This document shows, piece by piece, positions 9,901 to 18,875 of a stretch of 64,000 bases of DNA. The stretch lies in NCBI GenBank assembly GCA_944326085.1, contig CALVCL010000012.1:186001-250000 (forward strand), written 5' to 3'. Below the pieces are notes generated by a model. The model saw only the letters and a list, made by a program, of their open reading frames with translations. It ran no database searches and had not been told where the DNA came from. How positions within the stretch are numbered: position 1 is the stretch's first letter; each line of letters begins with the position of its first letter. The DNA is from an uncultured Tidjanibacter sp. (GTDB lineage Bacteria > Bacteroidota > Bacteroidia > Bacteroidales > Rikenellaceae). A program made the position numbers and the translations under genes.

Positions 9901-10012
9901 AACGTACGGCCTTCTTCTCAATATTTCGTGCCACAAAAGTGAACGAAAGCTGGAAGGCACATACGATAGCAAGAATTATCGCCAATGCTTTGATAGCGCC
10001 TCTGTTTTGCAT
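6959..10012 (-). CDS. secDF: Protein translocase SecD-SecF fusion
   Basis: Encodes 1017 residues: SecD (about 1-640) fused to SecF (about 680-1000), the usual form in Bacteroidetes. SecD motifs are the N-terminal helix, DLKGGMNVMLE after the first membrane span, and GMAVDANVLIYERVKEE in the transmembrane region. SecF motifs are NYGVEFSGGRTFVIRF and GYSINDKVVVFDRIRE. Twelve membrane helices are expected. The protein uses the proton gradient to help SecYEG pull proteins out of the translocon. A long insertion in the periplasmic P1 region (about 255-330, rich in Ala, Glu, Gln and Asp) appears to be lineage-specific. The gene is monocistronic with its own promoter and terminator. Confidence 0.95.
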   Translation of the reverse strand: MQNRGAIKALAIILAIVCAFQLSFTFVARNIEKKAVRYAENYPEEMQQGKEQSYLDSIKSQKIYLGFTYKEVKEREINLGLDLKGGMNVMLEISVEDVVRALSNNSQDPIFNQALAVAHDKQKNSSADFITLFAESYAELSGNAPLATIFNTQELREKITPTSSNEEVIRVLREESESAIDNSFNVLRSRIDRFGVTQPNIQKIGASGRILVELPGVKEPERVRKLLQGTASLEFWLTYSNSEIYPMLEQANAVISEMLNAEQANELATAQNVEDVDVANGSEVDGEQDLLSQLAENSDAASQISSDEDLMNEFPLFAKLTPAINEMGQLMQGAEIGYAKSYDTAAVNSMLNTPQVRMLLPRDVRLMWGVKAIDPAETTYALYAIKANTRDGKAPLDGSAVADARGDFAQQGATAEVSMTMTPTGAKTWARMTADNIGQCIAIVLDGYVYSAPRVNSEIPNGQSSITGNFTIEEAKDLANVLKSGKLPAPARITQEAVVGPSLGQESINSSMLSFVIAFCLVMVYMMIFYNKAGTVASIALIVNLFFLFGILVAVGAVLTLPGIAGIVLTMGMAVDANVLIYERVKEELREGKGLSLAVAEGYKNAMSAIIDSNVTTIITGIVLFVFGNGPVQGFATTLIIGICTSLFTSLFITRLIFSGMLNRGKNIRFSNKWSENFLANTHVNFLGIRKWAYTVSLVLVLVSVVSLLTRGLNYGVEFSGGRTFVIRFDQEISDNDVRDALERTFFADGVEGDAAYKSFEVKQFGAVDQMQKRITTQYMYDDDSQDANATVEKLMYEALAPLFATPLSLEEFHSTAINPYGIISADMVGPSVASDITRNSFIAVFFGLIAIGLYIILRFRKWQWGAGSVIALAHDAFLTIGVFSLLYGVLPFSLEVNQAFIAAILTIIGYSINDKVVVFDRIREYQTLYPKRNMFENINNAINSTLARTINTSATTVVVLLAIFLFGGEVIRGFVFALMFGIIIGTLSSIFIATPVSYDLMSRKHRGNIGTVRSSK

Positions 10013-10104
10013 GTTGTAAAAGTTATTTTATTTTTTCGGTTAATTGCAAATGCTCTTCCGCATCAGACATGCGTCCTGTGCGGACATTAAAACCCAATAG
10101 TGCG

Positions 10105-10138
10105 CAAAAATAGATATTTTTCTGCAAAATACAACATA
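10105..10138 (-). promoter_or_regulatory. secDF promoter
   Basis: On the minus strand, TTTG (10135-10138) and TATTTTTG (10105-10112) are separated by 22 bases. This is close to the Bacteroidetes layout TTTG-N19-21-TAnnTTTG. It predicts a leader of roughly 85 bases before the secDF ATG at 10012. Confidence 0.6.
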
Positions 10139-10201
10139 CCGAAGCACAGTATTAACAGGCATAACTATATAAAAATAAAGGTAGCATTTCATACAACAGA
10201 A

Positions 10202-10237
10202 AAGCGGGACCTACCTTTCCATAGGTATATCCCGCTT
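10202..10237 (-). terminator. Terminator after the small HTH gene
   Basis: The outer arms aagcggga / tcccgctt enclose an inner pairing ctacct..atagg. The minus strand continues with ttttctgttg. It lies between the HTH gene and secDF. Confidence 0.6.
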
Positions 10238-10291
10238 CATTCTATCATCCGCCGTCTTTGATGACGCGAGCCGTACCAGCGTATGGCTGAA

Positions 10292-10543
10292 CTATTTTTC
10301 CTGCATCTCGGCAATGATACGCTTTGCACAGTCAAGGATGGCAGTATCGTCCAATGTCACCACACCACCATCGGGGCCTGGTTCGAAATGTACACCAGCA
10401 GTATTGCCGGCATCGAAATGCTGTCCTCCGAAATAATTTCTTACCACCTCTTCATCTATACCCAGTTCGTCAGCGATACGCTTGGTGCTGCCGCTCGGAA
10501 GCTCGTCCTTGATACGACGCAGTTCATTAAAAGTTATAATCAT
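10292..10543 (-). CDS. Small helix-turn-helix DNA-binding protein
   Basis: Encodes 83 residues without signal peptide or membrane segment. The segment IADELGIDEEVVRNYF (about 23-38) has the pattern of a helix-turn-helix with a recognition helix, and the C-terminal half is Gly- and Asp-rich (FEPGPDGGVVTLDD). Similar short proteins are widespread in Bacteroidales and are annotated as DNA-binding proteins; targets are not known to me. It is a single-gene unit facing away from dnaK. An inverted repeat cttatct-N10-agataag at 10566-10589 lies just upstream of its start and could be its own operator. Confidence 0.7.
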   Translation of the reverse strand: MIITFNELRRIKDELPSGSTKRIADELGIDEEVVRNYFGGQHFDAGNTAGVHFEPGPDGGVVTLDDTAILDCAKRIIAEMQEK

Positions 10544-10690
10544 AGCTTTATATTGTTATGTGTGACTTATCTAACGATTTAAAGATAAGCATAAATTCCG
10601 GACTAAAAAAATCGGAGGCATCTTTTTTAGCACTTTAATACGCCCTGCTTACACAAACAGACCACCGCAGCACATGTCAACAAAGACCGA

Positions 10691-10788
10691 CGTCATGCCG
10701 ACATCTGTCAGTCATGACGCTTTTTCATGGCAATATGTCCGATCCTGCCATGATTTTTGTCAGTTACAGGGTATTCCATGTAAATTGG
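10691..10788 (+). promoter_or_regulatory. dnaK upstream region: two hairpins and a promoter
   Basis: The 319 bases between the HTH gene and dnaK hold two tandem inverted repeats. The first, cgtcatg-N15-catgacg (10691-10719), is followed by ctttttc. The second, tcatggca-N13-tgccatga (10725-10753), is followed by tttttg. A promoter candidate follows: TTTG (10756-10759), 21 bases, then TAAATTGG (10781-10788, one mismatch to TAnnTTTG). TGTCAGT occurs twice (10706, 10759). No CIRCE element is present. The repeats could be attenuator hairpins or operator sites for heat control. Confidence 0.5.
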
Positions 10789-10862
10789 CATAATGATTGA
10801 TTGTATCACGATGCAATCGCACAAGCGAATTAAAGAATAAGAAACTAAAATATAATACTACT

Positions 10863-12773
10863 ATGGGAAAGATTATCGGAATTGACTTGGGTACTACCAA
10901 CTCCTGCGTTGCAGTAATGGAAGGCAACGAACCGGTTGTAATACCCAACAGCGAAGGACACCGTACGACTCCTTCGATAGTTGCGTTCACCGACAATGGC
11001 GAACGCAAGGTAGGTGACCCTGCCAAAAGACAGGCCATCACCAACCCGAAGAACACCATTTTTTCTATAAAGAGATTCATGGGTGAAAACTGCAACCAGG
11101 TAAAGAACGACATCGAAAGGGTGCCTTACACGGTTGTGTGCGAAAACAATATGCCGCGTGTAGAGGTTAACGGACGTAAATACACTCCGCAGGAAATTTC
11201 GGCCATCATTCTTCAAAAAATGAAGAAAACGGCAGAAGACTACCTCGGCACAACCGTTGACGAAGCCGTCATCACCGTACCGGCTTATTTCTCCGACTCG
11301 CAGCGTCAGGCAACAAAGGAAGCCGGAGAAATTGCAGGTTTGAAAGTTCGCCGTATCATAAACGAACCTACCGCTGCAGCATTGGCATACGGTCTTGACA
11401 AGGCCAACAAGGATATGAAAATCGCCGTATACGACCTTGGCGGCGGTACGTTCGATATATCCATCCTCGAACTCGGCGACGGCGTGTTCGAAGTAAAATC
11501 CACCAACGGTGATACCCACCTCGGCGGTGATGACTTCGACCATGTAATCATCGATTGGCTGGCAGAAGAATTCATGAAACAGCACAACATCGACCTCCGT
11601 AAGGATCCGATGGCGATGCAACGTCTGAAAGAAGCTGCAGAAAAAGCCAAAATCGAACTTTCGAGCTCGACACAGACCGAAATCAACCTGCCGTACATCA
11701 TGCCGGTAGACGGAATACCCCAGCACTTGGTAACCACTCTGACCCGCGCAAAATTTGAGCAATTGAGCGACCGTCTGATACAAGCTACCATCGAACCGTG
11801 CCGCAAGGCCCTGCACGATGCAGGTCTTCAGCCGAAGGATATCGACGAGGTAATACTCGTGGGTGGTTCGACACGTATCCCTGCCATTCAGAAAATCGTA
11901 CAGGACTTCTTCGGCAAGGCTCCGTCGAAGAATGTAAACCCTGACGAGGTTGTTGCTATAGGTGCATCCATACAGGGTGGCGTGTTAACCGGTGAGGTTA
12001 AGGACGTGCTCCTTCTTGACGTTACTCCGCTGTCACTCGGTATTGAGACCCTCGGCGGTGTATTTACCAAGCTTATCGATGCCAACACCACCATACCTAC
12101 ACGCAAGAGCGAAGTGTTCTCGACCGCGGCTGACAACCAGCCTTCAGTTGAGATACATATCCTTCAGGGAGAACGCCCCATGGCTCGTGACAACAAGACC
12201 ATCGGCCGCTTCCACCTTGACGGCATACCTGCTGCACCGCGTGGAGTACCCCAGATTGAGGTAACGTTCGATATCGATGCCAACGGTATCCTCAATGTAT
12301 CCGCCAAGGATAAAGGTACAGGCAAAGAGCAGAACATCCGTATCGAAGCATCATCAGGCCTTACTGAACAGGAGATACAGAGGATGCGTGACGAGGCCAA
12401 GGCCAACGAGGCCAAGGACCGTGAAGAACGCGAAAGGGTTGACAAGGTCAATGCTGCCGACACTCTCATTTTCTCGACAGAAAAGCAGCTCAAAGAGTAC
12501 GGCGACAAGATACCTGCCGACAAGAAGTCCGCTATTGAAAGTGCACTTGCAGAACTGAAGAGTGCCCACAGTGCAGGCAACATTGCCGACATTGATACTG
12601 CCACCAAGAAATTGAACGACGCATGGCAGGCTGCATCGCAGGACATGTACTCTGCACAGCAGCAATCCGCAGGCCAGCAGCAGACTGGTAATGCAAACAA
12701 CAGCGGCAACGCGAACAACAATTCGCAGAATAACGGCGATGTAACCGATGTAGAGTTCGAGGAGGTTAAATAA
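10863..12773 (+). CDS. dnaK: Chaperone DnaK (Hsp70)
   Basis: Encodes 636 residues, the normal length. The N-terminal ATPase domain shows [14 protein letters not shown], the adenosine-binding [17 protein letters not shown] segment (here [13 protein letters not shown]), [13 protein letters not shown] and [13 protein letters not shown]. The substrate-binding domain follows the linker [18 protein letters not shown]. The C-terminal lid ends in a Gln/Asn-rich tail and the acidic [11 protein letters not shown], equivalent to the EEVD-like end. I start at ATG 10863 ([10 protein letters not shown]), not at the in-frame ATG 22 codons upstream. dnaJ and grpE are not adjacent. The gene ends in a strong terminator. 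Confidence 0.98.
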   Translation: MGKIIGIDLGTTNSCVAVMEGNEPVVIPNSEGHRTTPSIVAFTDNGERKVGDPAKRQAITNPKNTIFSIKRFMGENCNQVKNDIERVPYTVVCENNMPRVEVNGRKYTPQEISAIILQKMKKTAEDYLGTTVDEAVITVPAYFSDSQRQATKEAGEIAGLKVRRIINEPTAAALAYGLDKANKDMKIAVYDLGGGTFDISILELGDGVFEVKSTNGDTHLGGDDFDHVIIDWLAEEFMKQHNIDLRKDPMAMQRLKEAAEKAKIELSSSTQTEINLPYIMPVDGIPQHLVTTLTRAKFEQLSDRLIQATIEPCRKALHDAGLQPKDIDEVILVGGSTRIPAIQKIVQDFFGKAPSKNVNPDEVVAIGASIQGGVLTGEVKDVLLLDVTPLSLGIETLGGVFTKLIDANTTIPTRKSEVFSTAADNQPSVEIHILQGERPMARDNKTIGRFHLDGIPAAPRGVPQIEVTFDIDANGILNVSAKDKGTGKEQNIRIEASSGLTEQEIQRMRDEAKANEAKDREERERVDKVNAADTLIFSTEKQLKEYGDKIPADKKSAIESALAELKSAHSAGNIADIDTATKKLNDAWQAASQDMYSAQQQSAGQQQTGNANNSGNANNNSQNNGDVTDVEFEEVK

Positions 12774-12813
12774 TCATCTTACACGGTACAGACCGCAGAA
12801 TTCAGATTAGACG

Positions 12814-12848
12814 AAAAGAGGCGACGGAAAAATCCGTCGCCTCTTTTT
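12814..12848 (+). terminator. Terminator after dnaK
   Basis: A 15-bp stem (12814-12828 / 12833-12847, 4-base loop) with GC core and a following T run lies 40 bases past the dnaK stop. Confidence 0.88.
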
Positions 12849-12960
12849 ATTTTATAGCCACAGCGGAACATACACTTTGGTTAGTTGCACCTCACACTAC
12901 AGCCAACAAAAACTCCCCGACTGCAAACGTCACAGGAAATTCATCCGCACAAATGTACGG

Positions 12961-15135
12961 TTATAAATTCTCAAGGCAATATTCAATCATCTTCTGATGC
13001 ACATTGTGCCTTCCGATAGGCATCATTGCATGATTGTCATCCGTATATATCATCATATCGAACTGCTTGCCCGCACGCACAAGTTCATGTGCCATACGGT
13101 ATGTATTCTGCGGATGTACATTGTCGTCTGCTGTACCGTGTATGAGCAGCAACTTACCCTTCAATTGAGCGGCATAATGTATTGGAGATGGGATATCGTA
13201 ACCATCGGGATTCTCCTGCGGCAGACCGTTGACACGTTCGGTATATACCGAGTCATAGTAACGCCACGATGTCACTGGAGCCACCGATATTGCCATGCTG
13301 AACACATCTGCACCACGCAGTATACAGTTGAGCGACATGAAACCGCCATAACTCCAGCCGTATATACCTATCCTGTCGGCATCCACATAAGGCAGTTCGG
13401 TAATATATCGTGCCAATGCTATATGGTCTTCAGCCTCGAGCAGTCCCATTTGCCCATACGTCACCTTCTTAAACCACTCTCCTCGACCACCGGTACCGCG
13501 CGGATCCATACATACGACAATGTAGCCCTGACCGACCAATGCTTCCTCCCAGCCTACGGTCCAACGGTCGAGAACCTGCTGCGATGCAGGACCGCTGTAC
13601 TGCGTAAAGAGCACAGGATATTTCTTCTGCGGGTCGAAATCTGTCGGCTTCAACATATAGGCGTTAAGTTCCACAACCTTTCCGTCACATTCTATCGGGA
13701 ACGTAAAGAACTCCTTGACAGGCACATCCACTTCAGCAGCATACTCCTTAAGAGCGGCATTGTCCTCCAAAGTACGTATAAGACGGCCGCGTCCGTCGTG
13801 CAACGTAACGGTGTTGGGGGTAGTGGAATTGGAGAAATAACTGATATAATACTTGAACCCGTTGCTTGGTACAATGGAATAAATCCCGTCGTCTTCAGTC
13901 ATACGTCGTTTACCTTTGCCGTTCAAACCTACGGAGTAAAGATTGTTGCGCAAGGGTGATGTCTCATTGGAAATGAAATACACCTTGTCGTCGGTAACGC
14001 ACACAATGCTGCGCACCTCCCACTCGCCTTCCGTAATGGGATACAGATACCCATTCTCAATGCTGTACATGTAAAGATGAGCAAATCCGGTACGCGTTTC
14101 ATTCTTAACTATAAAACGGTCACCGTCAGGCATGAACTCAATAGTATGCATGCCGAGATTGTCTATATATTTGTCCGAACGCTCCTCATATATCAACCTG
14201 CGAGTGCCATGACAGTCATCCGCAAACACCTCCAAATGGTTCTGGTGACGGTTGATACGGAAGAAATAAAGCTCCTCGTCTGGAGTCCAGCCGAAAAACG
14301 GGACATACACATCCGCATCGTCACCCGTATCTATTTTCTCCGTTTCTCCGTTAGCAAGATCATATACATGCAATGTGACCGTAGAATTAGTTTCACCTGC
14401 TGCCGGATACTTATAAGTGTACTTATACGGATACAACGGTGCATCGCTACCGTCGGCACCAACACCGTAGAAATCGAGTGTATATTCTTTAACCTCACTC
14501 TCATCAAAACGAAGGAACGCAAGCCTGTCACCATCCGGAGCCCAACGTATCGCATCCGCCATACTCCATTCCTCCTCATATACCCAGTCGGGCAAACCGT
14601 TGATTATATGGTTCGGTTTGCCGTCATCGGTAACACACACTTCATCGCCGGTCTCCAAATCCTTGATATAAATATTGTTGTGCAACACAAATGCCACTTT
14701 ACCGCCATCCGGTGAAAATACCGCATATCGCAGGCTGTCGCTGCTGTTTACAGGAACAGTTTCCCTAGTAGCCATGTCATACACGACATAATACGAATGC
14801 GATGAGTGGCGGTACAATGGCCTGCTGTCAAGTTTGAACAATATTTTATTCTCTTTGGGGCTCAGACTGTAGTCTACAATACGTCTGCCGTCCACACCAA
14901 GGTCCTCAGGCGAAGCAAGAGTTGCTACCTCATTGCCTGTAGCATAGGAATATTTCTTCACGCTTCCATGGTCGAGTATTGTGTAATATTTGCCATCGGC
15001 CATGGAACGAAGTCCATATACACTGCGCTGAACAAATCGACCTGCAGCAATATCAGAATATGTAAAACCAGGTTCGGCTGCACTAACAGTCAATGCTCCC
15101 ACAACAACACAAACGAACGATATCAATCTATTCAT
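12961..15135 (-). CDS. dpp4: Dipeptidyl peptidase IV (S9B)
   Basis: Encodes 724 residues with a signal peptide (MNRLISFVCVVVGALTVSAA). The protein has an eight-bladed propeller domain (about 40-480) followed by an alpha/beta hydrolase domain. The catalytic triad is visible: Ser595 in GWSYGG, Asp670 in HGTADDN and His702 in DDNH. The Glu pair that binds the free N-terminus of the substrate is in DWVYEEEW. It should cut X-Pro or X-Ala dipeptides from peptides in the periplasm, feeding amino acid uptake. It lies 31 bases downstream of nadC on the same strand and is probably cotranscribed with it. Confidence 0.94.
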   Translation of the reverse strand: MNRLISFVCVVVGALTVSAAEPGFTYSDIAAGRFVQRSVYGLRSMADGKYYTILDHGSVKKYSYATGNEVATLASPEDLGVDGRRIVDYSLSPKENKILFKLDSRPLYRHSSHSYYVVYDMATRETVPVNSSDSLRYAVFSPDGGKVAFVLHNNIYIKDLETGDEVCVTDDGKPNHIINGLPDWVYEEEWSMADAIRWAPDGDRLAFLRFDESEVKEYTLDFYGVGADGSDAPLYPYKYTYKYPAAGETNSTVTLHVYDLANGETEKIDTGDDADVYVPFFGWTPDEELYFFRINRHQNHLEVFADDCHGTRRLIYEERSDKYIDNLGMHTIEFMPDGDRFIVKNETRTGFAHLYMYSIENGYLYPITEGEWEVRSIVCVTDDKVYFISNETSPLRNNLYSVGLNGKGKRRMTEDDGIYSIVPSNGFKYYISYFSNSTTPNTVTLHDGRGRLIRTLEDNAALKEYAAEVDVPVKEFFTFPIECDGKVVELNAYMLKPTDFDPQKKYPVLFTQYSGPASQQVLDRWTVGWEEALVGQGYIVVCMDPRGTGGRGEWFKKVTYGQMGLLEAEDHIALARYITELPYVDADRIGIYGWSYGGFMSLNCILRGADVFSMAISVAPVTSWRYYDSVYTERVNGLPQENPDGYDIPSPIHYAAQLKGKLLLIHGTADDNVHPQNTYRMAHELVRAGKQFDMMIYTDDNHAMMPIGRHNVHQKMIEYCLENL

Positions 15136-15166
15136 CGGAAATGTAATAAGTATGTGTTACCAAAGT

Positions 15167-16021
15167 CTATTTGCAAGCCTTGAGGCTCATGTCAAGACTA
15201 CGTATTTGATGTGTAAGCGCACCAACCGACACGAAATCGACACCGCATTCAGCATAGTCGCGCAGCGTATCAAGAGTAATACCGCCAGACGACTCTATTT
15301 CGCAGCGACCTGCTATCTTCTTCACCGCTTCGACGGTCATCTCTACAGAGAAATTGTCGAGCATGATACGGTCAGCACCTCCTGCAGCAAACACCTCGTC
15401 TATATCCTCCAGCGAACGCACCTCAATTTCTATCGGGAGCGACTTGCCTTTTTCTGCAAGATAGCGACGCGTTGCGCCCAATGCCTCGGTAATACCACCA
15501 GCAAAGTCTATGTGGTTATCCTTCAGCAGTACCATATCGAAAAGGCCTATACGGTGGTTTTCACCTCCACCGAGCTTCACTGCCATTTTTTCTAGCACCC
15601 TCATTCCTGGAGTAGTCTTGCGCGTGTCAAGAACATGGCATGGCGTACCCTCAAGCCTGCGGACATATTCAGCAGTTTGAGTAGCGACCCCACTCATTCG
15701 CTGCATGATGTTAAGCACTATACGTTCAGCCTGAAGCATCGACAATATACGTCCCTCAACATAGAATGCCACATCACCGGGTTCCACACATGTACCGTCC
15801 TCTATACGCTGATCGAAACGCATGTCATCGTCCAAACGGTGTAGCACCATAGATGCAACCTCAATACCTGCTATAATACCCTTTTCCTTGACCAACAGTT
15901 TCATTCTGCCACGGGCATCAGTCGGGATAGTAGCAAGCGACGTATGGTCGCCATCACCTATGTCCTCTCTTATGGCAAGTTCTATAAGCTCCTCCACAAA
16001 CGGAATATATTCTTCTTTCAT
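15167..16021 (-). CDS. nadC: Nicotinate-nucleotide pyrophosphorylase, carboxylating
   Basis: Encodes 284 residues. It makes nicotinate mononucleotide from quinolinate and PRPP, the last step of de novo NAD synthesis up to NaMN. Family motifs are AIREDIGDGDHTSLATIP, MQRMSGVATQT, HVLDTRKTTPGMRVLEK, GGENHRIGLFDMVLLKDNHI and the C-terminal SSGGITLDTLRDYAECGVDFVSVGAL pattern. I take ATG 16021; the open frame continues 82 codons upstream but that part is unlike the family and contains the promoter box. nadA and nadB are not in the window. Confidence 0.94.
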   Translation of the reverse strand: MKEEYIPFVEELIELAIREDIGDGDHTSLATIPTDARGRMKLLVKEKGIIAGIEVASMVLHRLDDDMRFDQRIEDGTCVEPGDVAFYVEGRILSMLQAERIVLNIMQRMSGVATQTAEYVRRLEGTPCHVLDTRKTTPGMRVLEKMAVKLGGGENHRIGLFDMVLLKDNHIDFAGGITEALGATRRYLAEKGKSLPIEIEVRSLEDIDEVFAAGGADRIMLDNFSVEMTVEAVKKIAGRCEIESSGGITLDTLRDYAECGVDFVSVGALTHQIRSLDMSLKACK

Positions 16022-16342
16022 ACGGTCCTGTTTTTCCAATAACAATACATTTTGCAAAGATATAATTTTTTCATAGATGGGGAGAACAACCGTATAAAAC
16101 CACATGCAAATGAAAGCAACAATAAAATGTATGTGTGTGGCTGGATTCTGATAGGTTAGTACCCTTTCTCGACAAGGAAGAATACTGTAATCATATACAA
16201 CATGGCATTCCCTTTCACAACAACAGTACATTGAGCCAACAGTAAAAAATTTTGCATCTGCCGACACAGATACCGCATATAAAAAATTGAGCTAACAGCT
16301 ACGCCTCACAACTGCTAATCCACATCACATACAAAACGTATG
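16022..16342. other. Intergenic region upstream of nadC
   Basis: These 321 bases separate nadC from the threonine aldolase gene. The part next to nadC holds a -7 box (16055-16062). The rest is A/T-rich with no convincing ORF, hairpin or RNA gene. An open minus-strand frame crosses it but lacks codon-like character. Confidence 0.5.
16055..16062 (-). promoter_or_regulatory. -7 box of the nadC-dpp4 promoter
   Basis: The minus strand reads TATCTTTG, an exact TAnnTTTG match 34 bases before the nadC ATG. A clear -33 TTTG is not seen. Confidence 0.5.
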
Positions 16343-17371
16343 CTAACAATACTCCGCCATAATATGACGCAGAGTTGTCACCAAACCGTTGATATCCTCA
16401 TCAGTAGTATCCCATGACGTCACAAAACGCACCTCGTTCACAGCCTCATTCCATACATAAAACATGTAATGTTCCCGCAACTTCTCTATTGCTCCTGTCG
16501 GCATGGTAAGGAATATCTGGTTTGTATCGACACGTTGCGTCAGTCTGATACCTGCTATTTCCGACAGCATGTCCGCCAGGCGGCGTGCCTGTATATTGGC
16601 ATGCGTAGCATTTTCGAGCCACAACCCGCTGAGATAAGGCACAAACTGCGCTGATAGGAAACGCATCTTGGATGCCAGCTGAGCAGACTGCTTACGGTAA
16701 TACTTGATGTCGGCAGCAATAGCCGCATCGAATGCTACCACTGCCTCCCCTATCATCATGCCGTTCTTAGTTCCGCCCAGACTCAATATGTCAACCCCTG
16801 CATCTACCGTCATTTCTCGCAGTGAACATCCGAGTGCAGCACAGGCATTGGCAAGACGCGCACCGTCCATGTGTAGTTTCATGCCATGTGCATGTATAAG
16901 TTTGGCAATTGCCCTGACTTCATCGATTGTATACATTGTTCCAAGCTCCGTAGCCTGCGAAAGATACACGGCACCTGGCTGTGCATGATGACAGTCCCCG
17001 AAATGAAGCAAATGTGAACGCAGCAATTCAGGAGTCAACTTACCATCCGGCGCTTCTATCGCTATTAATTGACATCCCGTCATACGTGCCGGTGCATTGC
17101 ACTCATCCACATAAATGTGCGCCGTAGTGGCACACAGTATACTGTTGAATGACCTCGTAACGGCCTGCAATGCCACGCTGTTGGCACCAGTACCGTTAAA
17201 CAGAAAGAAAGGTTCGGCTCCACTCCCGAAAACACGTTTTACACTTTCCGTAGCACACTCTGTCCACATATCCGCACCATAACCGAAGGCATGGTCGGTA
17301 TTTGCCTCCTCTATGGCAGCCATCACTGCAGGATGCACACCAGAATTATTGTCGCTTGCAAAACTTCTCAT
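16343..17371 (-). CDS. ltaE: Low-specificity L-threonine aldolase
   Basis: Encodes 342 residues of the fold-type I PLP family. It splits L-threonine or L-allo-threonine into glycine and acetaldehyde. The N-terminus RSFASDNNSGVHPAVM is the family start, NGTGANSVAL is the PLP-phosphate region, HMDGARLANA carries the PLP-ring Asp, and the Schiff-base lysine is Lys202 in LSLGGTKNG. I use the ATG at 17371; the longer frame starts inside a hairpin. The gene lies 76 bases downstream of nuoN and may be partly cotranscribed with the nuo operon. Confidence 0.92.
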   Translation of the reverse strand: MRSFASDNNSGVHPAVMAAIEEANTDHAFGYGADMWTECATESVKRVFGSGAEPFFLFNGTGANSVALQAVTRSFNSILCATTAHIYVDECNAPARMTGCQLIAIEAPDGKLTPELLRSHLLHFGDCHHAQPGAVYLSQATELGTMYTIDEVRAIAKLIHAHGMKLHMDGARLANACAALGCSLREMTVDAGVDILSLGGTKNGMMIGEAVVAFDAAIAADIKYYRKQSAQLASKMRFLSAQFVPYLSGLWLENATHANIQARRLADMLSEIAGIRLTQRVDTNQIFLTMPTGAIEKLREHYMFYVWNEAVNEVRFVTSWDTTDEDINGLVTTLRHIMAEYC

Positions 17372-17390
17372 ACAATGATTTACTATTGTT

Positions 17391-17423
17391 ACGGCCGTTA
17401 CGGAATGCACCCGTAACGGCCGT
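17391..17423 (-). terminator. Inverted repeat after nuoN
   Basis: A perfect 13-bp stem (acggccgttacgg / ccgtaacggccgt, 7-base loop) follows the nuoN stop. It lacks a good T run on the minus strand, so it may only partly stop nuo transcription before ltaE. Confidence 0.55.
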
Positions 17424-17447
17424 ATGTTATACTTGTAAAGGTCAGTT

Positions 17448-18872
17448 TCAGAAACCTACCCCGTTTATGTAACCGTACACGTTGCTTACAAGGCCTACGG
17501 CAATGATACCAACTGTGCAAAGCACAAGGCTTACGCTATTGTAGCCGTCAGTACGAAGCCTTACGCCAATACCGGCTTCAGGCGAATCTATGAACATTGC
17601 CTTCACGATACGCAGGTAATAGTACAGCGATATGACCGTATTGACCAGCGCAATGAATACCAGCAGATAATCTCCTTCGGCTGCAGCCGATGCAAAAATG
17701 AAGAATTTGCTGAAGAACCCACCGAGAGGCGGAATACCTGCAAGCGAAAACACCGCCAACATCATAACCAGTGCAAGGCGTGGATTGGTTTTGTAAAGCC
17801 CGTTGTAGGCAGCGATGTCTGTACGTTCCGTCTTGTTCTCTACAGAAGCAATCACTCCGAATGCCGCCATGTTGGAGAACATATAGACGAGCAGATAATA
17901 TATCACTGCCGTAAGTCCCGTTTCGGTACCGTGCAGAACGCCGAGCATTATGTAACCAGCCTGCGATATGGACGAATACGCAAAGAAACGTTTGATATCC
18001 TGCTGACGTATGGCAAATATGTTACCTATGATTATTGTCAGTACCGTCAATGCCCACAGCATGTAATACCACACCTGTCCTATGGCTCCGAACACATGAT
18101 GCAGGGTCAACAGCAGTGCAAAGCATCCCGCAGCCTTCGACACCACCGAAAGATAGGCAGTGGTGGCTGTCGGTGCACCTTCATACACGTCAGGTGCCCA
18201 CATGTGGAACGGCACGAGCGATATTTTGAAGGCAAGTCCTGCGAAGAAGAATATAAATCCGAGCACTGTCATGTAGTCGAACCTTACCAGCGGTGCCATA
18301 TCGGTGAAATACATCGTACCCATTGCACCGTAAAGGTACGACAGTCCGAACATCATCACACCAGACGACAGCGTTGACATTAGGATATACTTGGCACCTG
18401 CCTCGGCCGACTTTTCCCTGTACTTGTTGTATGCCGCAAGACATGCAGCCGGCAGCGAAGCCATCTCTATGCCGATGTACAGCAACATGAAATTGGCAGC
18501 CGACACCATAAGATACATACCCAACAGTGTAGCCAGCGTTATCACGTAATACTCGCCTTCCCTTATTGCCGTACCCTCCTGACGGAGCCACTCACCGGCC
18601 TGCATGAATACCAGCAGCACGCCGAGGTTGAGCAGGTTCTTCATCAACACCGTAAGCTGGCTGTTAACGTACATTCCGCCGAACGCCTCGCCTTCAGGCA
18701 TCGGGCAGATGAAACCGGCAAGGGTATGGATTGCAAACAGCGTTATGGCAAGCGGACGAAACCATCGCATGGCACGGGTTTCGCCACCGAAAATATCGTA
18801 TATGAGCAACACGGCGAACACGGCCACCAGGCCGAGTTCCTGGCGCATCATCAGAAAATTACTCAAGTCCAT
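17448..18872 (-). CDS. nuoN: NADH-quinone oxidoreductase-type subunit N
   Basis: Encodes 474 residues, an antiporter-like membrane subunit of complex I with about 14 helices. Conserved features include the ALPAACLAAYNKYREKSAEAG segment after the fifth helix, a Lys-rich proton path, and SLAGIPPLGGFFSKFFIF. It is the last gene of the nuo operon, 3 bases from the end of nuoM. It pumps protons or Na+ across the inner membrane, driven by the quinone-reducing arm. The protein ends at the usual length. Confidence 0.95.
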   Translation of the reverse strand: MDLSNFLMMRQELGLVAVFAVLLIYDIFGGETRAMRWFRPLAITLFAIHTLAGFICPMPEGEAFGGMYVNSQLTVLMKNLLNLGVLLVFMQAGEWLRQEGTAIREGEYYVITLATLLGMYLMVSAANFMLLYIGIEMASLPAACLAAYNKYREKSAEAGAKYILMSTLSSGVMMFGLSYLYGAMGTMYFTDMAPLVRFDYMTVLGFIFFFAGLAFKISLVPFHMWAPDVYEGAPTATTAYLSVVSKAAGCFALLLTLHHVFGAIGQVWYYMLWALTVLTIIIGNIFAIRQQDIKRFFAYSSISQAGYIMLGVLHGTETGLTAVIYYLLVYMFSNMAAFGVIASVENKTERTDIAAYNGLYKTNPRLALVMMLAVFSLAGIPPLGGFFSKFFIFASAAAEGDYLLVFIALVNTVISLYYYLRIVKAMFIDSPEAGIGVRLRTDGYNSVSLVLCTVGIIAVGLVSNVYGYINGVGF

Positions 18873-18875
18873 AAA

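Noticed and set aside
10691..10753. A CIRCE element or HrcA operator before dnaK
   Set aside because: The repeats do not match the TTAGCACTC-N9-GAGTGCTAA consensus, and hrcA is not in the window.
10845..11816. A 323-residue open frame on the minus strand opposite dnaK
   Set aside because: It is the mirror of dnaK codon bias; the dnaK frame is a full match to Hsp70 and this one has no domain or start context.
16022..16267. An 82-residue N-terminal extension of NadC
   Set aside because: The extension does not match the family and it contains the TAnnTTTG promoter box and leader; the ATG at 16021 gives the normal length.
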